64,000 nucleotides of DNA from Medicago truncatula (taxonomy: Eukaryota; Streptophyta; Magnoliopsida; Fabales; Fabaceae), in the NCBI RefSeq assembly GCF_003473485.1, contig NC_053047.1, positions 42,084,972 through 42,148,971 of the forward strand. The letters are read 5' to 3'. Each line of letters opens with the position of its first letter. Position 1 is the first letter of the stretch. Shown one piece after another: positions 38,529 to 49,490 of this stretch. Both the position numbers and the translations under genes were made by a program. The notes below the pieces were generated by a model. It was given only the letters and a program-made list of their open reading frames with translations. It had not been told where the DNA came from and searched no databases.

Positions 38529-41205
38529 TCATCCTCAGAATCACTATCAAAGAAGGGAATCAAGGCCTGTGAGGTCATTCAGAGTGTGAAGTTCATGGGT
38601 ACTGGTGGTCTCTTGTGAGTCTGCAACCAGATCATAGCTATCAGAATCAAAAGATTTGTTGTGTACTTTCAAGACGACATTTGTATTTTATCGGCTTTTG
38701 GATGTATATTTGTCATGAACAGGAGCATCAAAACTGGTTGAAGTTCTCAATGCACGCAATCTTCATTCTGGATTGAAATGATTCACATTGAAGTTGAAAC
38801 CTCATTTGATGTATTCTTAATATAAGGTGGTCGTGCATAAACTTTATTGTGAAAACCACCATTCAATGTTCCGTAGCTTAATTCCATACCACTTTCTTCA
38901 TGAGATTTCTCCAAAGTTCCAGCATCCTCAAAATTATTAGGTGACAGCAATGTAGAGTTTCTTCTTGTTGGCAAGTCATCATAACCATAATTTTTTCTGA
39001 CTTCCACCTCCTGCGAAAAGATCTCAAATATTCAGGTAATGAACCAAAAAGAAGCTTAGATATTCAATTGTAATGGCTTTCTTTAAAGAAGTACCTGAAG
39101 ATCAGGTTTCAGTATTAGGCATGCCTGATGTGGTCTTGGGATCCGAATGATTGTTTGTGTCGGGCAGCGGTGTAGTGGGGTGGCCAACTGCTGGTTTTGT
39201 TGCTGGTGTGACTTGTTGAGATAGTGAAATATTATTTTGGTGCAAGGATCCTTTGTTCAGGGGATTCCACCTGAAATGTTACAACTCTAATTGAACCCGT
39301 GGCTTGAACCACCTAAATTGTACATTTGCTTTTCACTCTTTAGGGTATAATATATTAATTTCTCCTAGCGTGATCAAACTTTTGGTCGACATGTTTTAAA
39401 AAAATAATAAAATACAGGCAAATTCAGTGGCACTGCCAAAACTACAAATATAAACTTCCAGACACATCAATCTACACAGAAAAAGAGATGATATTCCCCT
39501 AAAATAATTAACTATTATGCTACAGTTTTAAACGGACCATCAAAGTCATGGTTGCTTTACAAACAGATGACGCAGTCACAATACAGTCTCAGAGACATAA
39601 AAAGCATTGAATTATACATTGATGCAGCAAACCACGCCAGGAAACGATTAAGAGATGGCATGTTCAGTGACATTAACTTAGTAGCGAGTAATGCAGGTAA
39701 CATCAATATACTAAAACAGAGAAAGAAAACAAATAACGAGAGTTTGAAAATACTTTCGTGATACAATCATGGGCAAGCAAGCTGCGATAAGTTCACAGTA
39801 TATCTCAACAAGCTCATATGTTGCCTAGTCTTCTCCTCCCTCCCCACATGTTCAACCTGAACAAAAAACACAAACAAAAATAATTACGGCATGTTTGAAT
39901 TGGTTTATTTAACATTATCTACTAACACAAGCACTTGTGAAACTATTTGAAAGATCTTATGAAAACAGTTTATGACATGTCCATAAACTATTTTCATCTT
40001 ATTTCTATAAACTCTCAAGGCTTATGAAAAGAGCTTAGCAGATAGATTATACCTTATAAGCTCATATGACTAAAACAGAGCTTTTTTGAAACAATAGTTT
40101 TTCACAAGCTTATCACCTTTTTTTATTAGATTATAGTGTTTTTTTTTTTTATAAGCTACTTCGACTAGCGTTTGAACTTATAGCTTATCATTTTTTCTGT
40201 CAACTTTACCTTTCTTGTCTTAATTGAAAAAATAGTAATCAAAAATAATTTTTTATGTCATTTCATATTTATAAGCTAGTTCAACCACTAATTGTATCAA
40301 ACACTACAAATTCAACCCGCTAGCTTATCCGATATCTGCTATGCGCTACTTTTTACCAAACAAAGCCTGACTTTAGTTTATCTTTTGTTATAGAAATAAC
40401 TTATACATAAATACCCAAACACTTATACAACAAATGTTTATACTATAAGTCCTTTATTCTCGAACACATAGAACACAAACACATAAACACCTTGTCTATT
40501 CTTCATCGACGCTAAAATACCCCACAAAAGTCAAAATCCCAATTGTGGCACCTAAGATAAGAACTATGTAGCACCAACACTTCTAATCAAAAGTTTGTCT
40601 GGTGTTTGACACGTGTCAGCGTCAGTGTCCGACATTGACATGACGCCGACATTGACACATATTTACATTCAATTATATCATTTTTAAAAATAATTGTCAG
40701 TGTCGAGTCAAGTATCTCTGCTTCATATGATAAGAACAACACAAACCTAAAATTAGTAACAAAAAATAAATTAAAAAAATTATGCTACAATCGTGTATGT
40801 TACAATTGTGGCATCTAAGATAAGAAATACGTAGCACCAACACTTCTAATCATAAGCGTATCCAGTGTCCAACACGTCTCACTATCTAACATTGACACAT
40901 GTCATCACATTCAATTCTCCATTTTTTATTAAAATTAATGAACAAAAATGGCGTTAGAATTGTTTATACCTGAGTTCTGGTAGTTTGATCTTGACCATTC
41001 ACAGGCAATTTAACCAATTCCCTCTTCGATTGCCTAACCTGCGCGGCAAAAGCTTCAATGCTGTTTTGCTGCATCAAACAAAACCACAAATCAAAATAAA
41101 ACAACAAATCGATTAATATGTGTTTGGCTTATATCGAAAGCGTTGAATTGAAATCGACGGAAGGTTTCTTTACCACTTGGCAGGTTTGAAGCATCTGTGC
41201 AACAT
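38529..41205 (-). pseudogene. Decayed duplicate of the IST1-domain gene
   Basis: Colinear with 29758-34674 in pieces. 38529-39007 matches parts of the last exon (ESGMELSYGTLNGGF, RPPYIKNTS), with large internal losses. 39001-39130 matches the exon 7 border, intron 6 and the start of exon 6. Exons 4 and 5 are missing and intron 3 follows directly. Exon 3 is at about 39760-39858, with a short deletion (gaagactagg for gaagacgatgg) that breaks the frame. Exon 2 remnants are near 40970-41070 and exon 1 ends at 41205 with its ATG still readable. Introns are retained, so it arose by DNA duplication. It cannot make an IST1 protein. Confidence 0.92.
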
Positions 41206-41229
41206 GCTCAGTGTAAAAAGGATATTTTA

Positions 41230-41954
41230 TTTGAAGCTTCCGTCATGACTGCATCGTTTAAACCATTGCTATGAAGCTATCATACTCAGTTCGCAGGACC
41301 AACCCTAACCCCCGACTGCCATGTGAACATCCACGTTGAGTTTTAGGAAACTCTTCTGTGTAATATCGCTCCCCCAAACTACCAAACCACCTTATGACTC
41401 CCATGGAATTTGATATTTTGAATGATAAATGGTTAAAATGATTGAATTAGTTCAAAAGTTTTTAGTCATTAAGTTCGAGCAAACAATTATTTGTGGACCA
41501 AGATTGCATATAGGCAAAACAAGAGAAATTAAAAGTATTATCAAGTTTAGAACTTATCCAAATAAGTACTTCATGTTTTAATCTGATTAGCAGGAACTAT
41601 ATCAACCCATTAAGAATATAACGACAGATATCGAGCATCGAGCATAACAGATCCAATCCCTTCTCATTCTGATTCTCCCACATTAATCAAACCATGAATA
41701 TGCATATGATAGCAATATGTAATATAATATGGCAGAACCTTGTGCAAAAACAATATTGGATTCTTTTGAGACATCACAAATTAAATCACAACATTCTCTC
41801 AAAAAAATAATATTTAAATCACAACATCGTAACTAGAACAAAATCATAGGTTAACTAATTACCAAGCACAATAGGATCATTAAAATCAACATTCTCAAAT
41901 CAAGAGAAGTTTAACAATGGGGATATGGCCTATATCAAGGGGGTTAGAATGTTT
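41230..41954. repeat. 3' part of the sPLA2 duplication unit (matches 46915-49490)
   Basis: Ordered matches include ccacgttgagttttaggaaactc (against 47022), gactcccatggaatttgatattttgaatga (against 47565), caattatttgtggaccaagattgcatatag (against 48800) and cacattaatcaaaccatgaatatgcatatg (against 49230). The copy upstream of array member 4 is much longer because of inserted transposons. No gene here. Confidence 0.8.
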
Positions 41955-43556
41955 TTACAGTTCATGAAAGTTGTCACCCAAATCGCTCAACATGATAGCT
42001 AAGTCCATGCCTCTTATCATGGTAGGCACAGTGGTACTGACTGGACACTCCTTAGAAAAGCCAACTTTCCCGGCTTTTTGTGCCCTAATAAGGCATTTCT
42101 TGAACTTCTTATGACATTTCACATGAGTCATTCCTGTAAAAAACCATGTTTAGTCGGTTTAAAGAAGCTAAAGAGAGGTCTCAAAAGGTAATAGAAAATG
42201 TGAAGGAGAATCCGAAAAAAATTTCATTTCAATGTGGCATGTCCATGTTTACACGTAGCTAGATAATATCTTTTTTGTTCCTCAATTTCTTCTATGCCAT
42301 TTGAAACTTCTTAGTTTCCATATTATATTACTATGGTGTTATACTTCTATAAATGTGCATGTAAATGAGATAAGATAAACTTAAAGGACACCACAGCAAA
42401 CATAAATCAGATAGCAGCACATTTTATCCGAGAACAAAAAGTATATGACATAACATTTGAGTGACTCATCTCAAAAATTGGATTCTCAGCAATCAGACAT
42501 TCCACCAATGACAGAAAAAACTAGCAAACAACAAAATTGTAATGACAGAACACCCTATAGCAAACAACAAAATTCTGATAACATCAAAACAAAACAATCA
42601 ATAGGCTTTAATTTTTAGCATCTATGGATAAACAACAAGAATTAGCTTCCTATTCAAACAATTTACAGAATTGAAATGAATTGATTCAACAAAAACAAAA
42701 CACGTACACATTCATAACCACTGATTACTAACTTTTTTCTATTTAAAAAAGCGAACAAATTAACAAAATTAAGAAAAAGAACTTACCGAATTTGCCAACA
42801 CAATCGTCATGAGCCATGCAACAAGCATCAATATCATCACACGGTTTCTCGCCTGGACAACCCGAATAGCCTACCCCACAATACTTCCCGTATTTGATTC
42901 CCATCGCTATAGTTTTTCATCAACACAATAACATTAACAATTAGTCATGTATTTGTACATATATTAAGATTGAAAAATATAATCCATGTAGCACCAATAC
43001 TTCTAATAAAAAACGTAGTTCGATATCCAACACCAGACACTCACACATGTGATTACATTAAATTATGTCATTTTTCAAATTATTATTCTTGTCTAGTGTC
43101 TGGTGTTCGTGTCTATGCTTCATAGCTGATATAATAAAAAGTGAAATGGGATTGAATGAATCTTACTGTCACACAGCTCTGCAATGCATTTCTTGCTGCA
43201 ATTAGCCTGTGATCCACAACAATATAATTTGGTCAACTCAACCTTTTCAATTCAATTTCTCCAAGTCTAATTTACATAATTAACCACAAAATAATTACTA
43301 CTCCCTCCGGTATAAAAATATAAGAGACAGTCGAGTCAACAAAAGAGTAAATGTATCTAGTTGCACCAGGTAAGCCAACCAGAGTACCAGATACATCAAT
43401 TTTTGTTGACTAACTGGCTCTTATATTAAAGACAGGATAAGACATACATACCGACGAGGAATCGGCAAGAGTGTCGTGGAATGCAGCAGAGAAGAGGAGA
43501 GAGAGGAGGGCAAATGCAGCGGTGGCGCGTGAGATAATGCAGCTGTGAGAAGTCAT
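41955..43556 (-). CDS. Secretory phospholipase A2, beta type, array copy 2
   Basis: Same enzyme family as copy 1 and the best-preserved member. Exons: 43452-43556 (ATG at 43556), 43167-43206, 42787-42906 and 41955-42133; 147 residues, all GT-AG. A signal peptide of about 30 residues is followed by ANCSKKC, the calcium loop [18 protein letters not shown], the active-site stretch [18 protein letters not shown], and [13 protein letters not shown]. Twelve cysteines are present. It ends [11 protein letters not shown]; Arabidopsis beta-type sPLA2 ends in KTEL, thought to act as an ER-retrieval signal, so HEL may play a related part (inference). A TATAAG box lies 46 bases before the ATG. Confidence 0.93.
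43295..43440. mobile_element. Stowaway-like MITE in intron 1 of sPLA2 copy 2
   Basis: TA-CTCCCTCCGGTATAAAAATA on the left and ggctcttatattaaagacagg on the right, with an internal gtcaacaaaag...ttttgttgac inverted pair. Best preserved of the four intron-1 copies. Confidence 0.75.
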
Positions 43557-43601
43557 TGTTTTGATCTGTGGGAATGAGTCGTGATTTGATCTTCTCTTCT
43601 T

Positions 43602-43607
43602 CTTATA
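43602..43607 (-). promoter_or_regulatory. TATA box, sPLA2 copy 2
   Basis: tgtataagaagaagagaaga on the minus strand, just upstream of the first exon. Confidence 0.6.
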
Positions 43608-43799
43608 CAATTGGTATGTGATGAAATTACCAAAACACCCTTTAGATTGCTGCAACTTGATTGGATAGTAACTGGCAAGTGATTGTGGTTGGATGGCGTT
43701 AGATTCGTAGAATGTTGGAATTACTTTCCTGTCTTTTAGGAGCAACAAACAAAGGCTATTGGTTTGTTTTTTATTTTTCCGCTAAAAAACACTTTTTTG

Positions 43800-44480
43800 A
43801 ACTTCAATTATCATGACCTCTTTCTCCTTGTTGGAAATCGGTTAACAAAAAAATATATTAAAAATTTGTGTATTCATACATTCGGTATATTTGCAATTTG
43901 ACCTCTATAGCAACTAGGTAGGATGTCACGTATGAAGACTCGTTTGTTATAGATTAAAATTAAAATATAAGACATTTTGATATTGAATAATTTAGAGATT
44001 ATTTATTTATTAGCGATTTTATTAAAAAAATCAAAATCTATTTTACGTTTATTTATCATAATAATTTTTTTAAAGTAATTTAATTTGTTTAGATTCAATA
44101 ATATAAAAAATAAAATAAAAATTGCTACAAAGTTAATTCTATCTTTTGAAATTATTTTTTCCCTCCCTTAAAAAATATATATTTTGTGAGAAACTACTCT
44201 TAATAGTTTTTCATTTGAAGTTTTTTCTTAATTTTTTTTTTAGATATTGTTTTTTTTTTTAAATTGTAACGAACGAATGCAATACTCTTAAAAGTGATAA
44301 TTTTAAAAAGAATGCGATTTTTTTAAAAAAAAAAGTTATAACAAAGGGGCTTTGAATCAAGTGATTAATGAACTTCATCAAAGACGAGTCGTTCGGAATA
44401 ACCCGAATTCGATTTTTGGATGAAACAATTTTAGTTAGATTACATCTTGATCTAACTTTGTATTGCTAGGGTTCTATTAT
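43800..44480. other. Gene-free AT-rich stretch
   Basis: Contains many T- and A-runs; no gene or element resolved. Confidence 0.4.
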
Positions 44481-44860
44481 CTTAAAAATCAAAGAGTTAA
44501 CATTAATTATTCTCAATCTTCCACATTGATCAAACCATGAATATGCATATTACAACATTATGCTTATTGATTTCATTATTCCGTGAGAAAGGTTTTGTCA
44601 ATAATCTCTTCGTATAATATGACAGAATCTTGCACAACAACACTATTGGATTCCTTTGTGACATCAAAATTAAATCACAAGATGGTAACTCAACACTATT
44701 GGATTATTTTGTGACATCAAAATTTAAATCACAACATGGTAACTAAAACAAAAACAATGGCTTAATTAATTAATTACCAAGCTCAATAAAATTAACATTC
44801 CCAAATCAATAGAAGTTTAATAATGGTGATATGGCATGTATCAAGGGGGTTAGAATGTTT

Positions 44861-45949
44861 TTACAGATCACGAATGGTGTCACCCAATTCGTGCAACAAG
44901 ATGGCCAAGTCCATGCCTCTTATCATGGTAGGCACAGTGGTACTAACAGGACACTCTTGAAAATCCAAACTTCCCGGCTTTCCGTTTTTTAACTAGGCAG
45001 TTCTTGAACTTCTTATGACATTTCACATTAGTCATTCCTGTAAAACCATGTTTAGTCTGTTTAAAGCAGCACAAGATAGGTCTCAAAAGGTAATAGAAAA
45101 TGTAAAACAACATCAGAAACTAACATAACCACTTATTATTAACAATTGTCTAAAAACAAATTAAGAAAAAGAATGTACCGAATTTGCCAACACAATCGTC
45201 ATGAGCTATGCAACAAGCATCAATATGATCACACGGTTTCTCGTCTGGACAACCCGTATAACGTATCCCGCAATACTTCCCGTAGTTGATTAACAACGTT
45301 GTAGTTTTTCATCCACACAATAACAAGTTAAAAATGTAATTGTACATATATCAATAAATATAATAAGATTTATTTAAGAAGAATATTAAGATTGAAATAT
45401 ATAATCTATGTATCATGGACACTTATGGTAAGTATCTGACACCGATCGACGCAGATGAATTATGTCATTTATTAAATTATTATTAGCGTTGACATGTGTG
45501 TCGTGTATGGTGTTTGTGTCTTTGTGTCCATGCTTATGATATAATAATAATGAAATGAGGTTGAAGAAATCTTACAGTCACATAGCTCTTCAATGCATTC
45601 CTGCTGCAATTAGCCTATGATCCCTAACAATATAATTTGGTCAACGTTTCAATTCAATTGCTCTCCAAATCCAAGTATACATAATAATTAACCACAAAAT
45701 AATTACTACGTCCTCATATCTCATATATAAAAGACGGTTAGGTCAACAAAAGTTCATATGTATCTGGTTGACCAGCTAAACATGTAGAATAATTTTTGTT
45801 GACCATTCGTCTCTTATATTTAAGACCGGGAAAGACATACATACCGAGGATGAATCGGCATGGGAGGAAGGGAATGCAATGGAGAGGAGGAGAAAGAGGA
45901 GGGCAAATGTGACAGTGGCGCGTGGGATATTGCTTATGCGAGAAGTCAT
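44861..45949 (-). pseudogene. Secretory phospholipase A2, array copy 3 (broken)
   Basis: All four exons are recognisable: 45845-45949 (intact signal-peptide exon, ATG at 45949), 45576-45614, 45179-45298 and 44861-45037. Exon 2 is 39 bases in place of 40, so the frame shifts after ANCS. The exon 3 acceptor is lost (ctacaacg where copy 2 has ctatagcg), and exon 4 lacks two bases in the stretch encoding FSKECP. The calcium loop is also changed (YCGIRYTGCPDEK), and no TATAAG box remains upstream. I describe it as dead; the breaks are independent of each other. Confidence 0.9.
45709..45838. mobile_element. Stowaway-like MITE remnant in intron 1 of sPLA2 copy 3
   Basis: tacgtcctcatatctcatatataaaagacgg on the left and cgtctcttatatttaagaccggg on the right correspond to the elements in copies 1 and 2. 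Confidence 0.65.
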
Positions 45950-46009
45950 TGTTTAGGGTTTTGTGGGAAAGAGTCGTGACTAGGTCTTCTATTATTCTTT
46001 ACTAGTATT

Positions 46010-46910
46010 GCAAAAACACCTGCATAAAAAGTTCATACATAGTCATAATGTGGAGAGTAATATGTGAAGTTTATGAAAGAAAATAAACATAGGGACAATT
46101 ATGATTTTAAACAAGAATGAGTGGTATGCTACCTTAAGAAACAAAGAAAAAATGTATATAAAGAAGCATATGCGAAGAACTTGAGAAGAAGAAACAAATT
46201 ACGTACCTTCCTTTACTACAATTTTCTTCTGAAAGTTTTTTTTTTTTTACTCTAATACAAGGTATTTATAGAGCTTTCAATTAGGATTTTATTTTTATTT
46301 TAGCACCATATCTTTTATTTTTTTTCCCTGTATTTTTTTGTTTAGTTTTCTTAGCAACCAAGTTTAGGATTTATTCTCTTCCCCCGTATCTTTTTTTATT
46401 CCTCACATTATAACTGGAATTTTATTTAAATTAGATTTCCACTTTGCAAATATTTTTTAATTTAAATTCTGTTAGGAGTAAGTTTTAGGGATTTATTTCA
46501 GTTTTATCTTTTATTTTATTTTATTTTATTTTCAAAATCAGTTAGGATGCCCATAATAAGTATTAAGTAGGATATATATCTCAAATATGTTGCACTATAA
46601 AATATAAATATTCCCAACAATTCTTCCTTCCTTTCAAAAAAATGTTGGTCTTCCTTAAAAGCACAATTTTTTCTTGCATCACTATGTTAATTCATTATTG
46701 GGTGAAGCAATTTTTTTTATCGAACTCTACTTATCTTTTTAATTTTAAGAGCAAACTCTACTTATCATTCGACCAAATGTCGGATTATTAGGGTCTCATT
46801 CCCTATATACCAGAGGGTTAACATAAAAAATAAAAATAAAAAGGTCATATGTGGTTGCTAAAAATAGAGAATATCAATTTTGTCAATGTTCAAAGATTTG
46901 AACAAATTAA
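46010..46910. other. Gene-free AT-rich stretch
   Basis: Long T-rich runs (ttttatttt repeats near 46510). No gene or complete element recognised. Confidence 0.4.
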
Positions 46911-47109
46911 TAGCTTAGAGCAAGCCCATTGCTTCCGTTGTGGTCGCATCATTTATACCATTTTAAAGGTGAGCCCCCATTTGCACAATCAACCCTTTAA
47001 ATAGTCATCACTTGTTAGGTGAGAATCCACGTCGAGTTTTAGGAAACTCATTGAATTGTTATTTTTGTTGGAGGAAAGAGTTTTTTTTTTTATGTGAAGG
47101 TCATAAAAA

Positions 47110-47515
47110 AACAAAAGCTAACTAGAAATCGAAAGCATCAAAGTTGAGCAACGAGAGCAGCTCATTAGGAGGTGTCACCCAAGTTGTTACTCCAAGAGTA
47201 GAGTTCCTCCCCAACCTAGCCAAAAAGTCTGCACATACATTGCCTTCACGGAGCACATGTTTGAACATCAAACCTGGGAGATGATCCAACAAACTTGTTA
47301 TTTTAGCTAGTAAAGAAAGCATAAGCATGGAATGAGTGAGATTGTCTGTCCATAAGTAGGTTTATGATCTCAGTGGAGTCTGTCTCACACTCAACATACA
47401 ACACCAAATTGTTTATCAACAAGACCAAACCGTTATAAATTCCAAACAACTCAACAATAAGCGCATCACCGCAACCATCATTAGATGAGAATCCTACCAC
47501 CCAATTTCATGTAAC
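47110..47515 (-). pseudogene. RNase H-domain relic of a LINE
   Basis: Minus-strand frames give VELFGIYNGLVLLINN, ECETDSTEIINLL and, after a frameshift near 47300, FKHVLREGNVCADFLARLG followed by PPNELLSLL. This is the RNase H-like domain (RVT_3 type) at the C-terminus of many plant LINE ORF2 proteins; HxLREGNxxADxLA is its typical close. It lies inside the duplicated 3' flank of sPLA2 copy 4 and is absent from the equivalent flank of copy 2, so it inserted after that duplication or was lost from the other copy. Confidence 0.75.
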
Positions 47516-47967
47516 GTCTCGAAGAGTTTAACCTCGATGTGTACCTCTCCAACCATTCTATGACTCCCATGGAATTTGATATTTTGAATGAAATACATGT
47601 TTAAAATGATCGAGTTTTAGTTATTTAGAATGGAATATGATATTTTGAATATAATAAATATTTAGTTATTAAAAAAAAGAAACAATTTTTTTTTTAATTA
47701 CAATCACATAATTTGCAATTCGCGTTGGTATACGCGACATATGAAGGAGTTTGATACGTATGAGAGTATATAGCTTCGATTTGTGTCAGATCGTAGTACT
47801 AGTACTTCTTTGTTAAGTATAGGAAACTATCAATAAAAATATTTTACTAAGATTTTTGAAACAAAACTTAAAAATCATTAGTAATAACTAAGTATTTACA
47901 TCTCGAGTCTTTTTAACAACTCAACATTATCTCTGCTGCGTTATTGAACACCTCATAATATTTAATC

Positions 47968-48462
47968 AAGGGAAATGTTAATTAGTGTCTCTCGGGGCAC
48001 TGGTTAAGGACTTTAAATGATAATTTTTAATGAAAGTTATGTAATAAAATGCATTGAAAATTGAAAACTTTAATATTTTTAAAGAATAATTACTAAAGAG
48101 TGCATCGGGAATATTAAGGAAATGTTAACTAGTGCCCCCGGGCACTCGTTAAGGACTTTAAATGACAACTTTTTTATGAAAGTTGTGTAATAAAGTGCAT
48201 TGGAAATTGAAAACTTTAATATTTTTAAAGAATAATATTTTTAACAACTCAACATTATCTCTATTGCGTCATTGAACACCTCATAATATTTAATTAAGAG
48301 AAATGTTAACTAGTGCCTGAGAGCACTTGTTAAGAACTTTAAATGGCAACTTTTTATGAAAGTTGTGTATTAAAGTACATTGAAAATTAAAAACTTTAAT
48401 ATTTTTAAAGAATAATTACTAAATGTAAAATGCTTAAAGTGTGTACCGGGTGCACTCGTTAG
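47968..48462. repeat. Three successive copies of the gaaatgttaacgagtgccc MITE family
   Basis: Units starting at about 47968, 48115 and 48298 each run gaaatgttaa(c/t)tagtgcc..., gttaaggactttaaatg, tttttatgaaagtt(g/a)tgtaat, ttgaaaactttaatatttttaaagaataa. Between units two and three a stretch (caactcaacattatctctattgcgtcattgaacacctcataatatttaa) repeats the flank at 47918-47965, so a larger block, not only the MITE, was duplicated. Confidence 0.8.
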
Positions 48463-48950
48463 CAAATCGCTTTTTTTCTTCTTCTTATTCATCAGTGTTA
48501 TTTTGAATTAAACGTTCTCTTTCTCCAAGTTTCACGGAGGTTTTCTTGCAAAATGTATTTGCTTCATCGAATGTTTTTCCTTTTTTTTTTTTTTTAATCT
48601 CATACTCAACCTCTTCCTCTTCTTTCTTCGATCTTCACTCATTTTTCTCTTGATTCGTCGGTTCTTCGATTTTCACAAATTACATGAGAATTTGCGTAAC
48701 CAACGGGCAAAAGTAACATAAATCGGTACACAAGTACCAATTTATGGTTCACAACATGTCAAAAGAATTATGTGATTATGATTTTAGTTATTAAGTTTGA
48801 GCAAACAATTATTTGTGGACCAAGATTGCATATAGGTCAAACTAAAGAAATTAAAAGTATGATCATGTTTACAAATTATCCAGGTAAGGTATTTCATGTT
48901 CAAATCTGATTAGCCGAAAGTATATTAGACACTAAAGAACAAAATGACAT

Positions 48951-49083
48951 ACTCCCTCGGTCCTAAAATGTAAGTAAAAATTGGTCAGCATATATGTTGA
49001 TGTATCTAACACAAATTTTGAAGAAAATACATTGACTTTTATTGAACAATTTTTGCTTACATTTTAGGACGGATTAGATACCA
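48951..49083. mobile_element. Stowaway MITE
   Basis: TA-CTCCCTCGGTCCTAAAATG... at the left and ...ACATTTTAGGACGGATTAGA-TA at the right; strong inverted repeat through gtaagtaaaaattggtca / tgaacaatttttgcttac. TA target site. Confidence 0.8.
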
Positions 49084-49490
49084 GTACTAATATGAATGTC
49101 ACGCACATATCACTTATATGGCTCCTTAATTAAATTGTTGAGCCATGTAATTTCATCCTTGCTCAAGTGCAGCTAAAACTAGTGGTAAACAATGGAAACA
49201 ATAGCCACATCCAATCTCCTCTCATTCTCCCACATTAATCAAACCATGAATATGCATATGACAACATTATGTGTGTTGATTTCATTATTCTGTGAGAAAC
49301 ACTTTTGTCATTAATCTCTTCCTATAGTATGATAGAACCTTGCACATAAACACTATTGGATTATTATTGTGACATCACAAATTAAATCACTGGCTTAGTT
49401 AATTACCAACCTCAATCAATAAGATCATTAGAACAACATTCCCAAATTAAGAAAAGTTTATTAATGGAGATATGGATTGTATCAAAGGGG

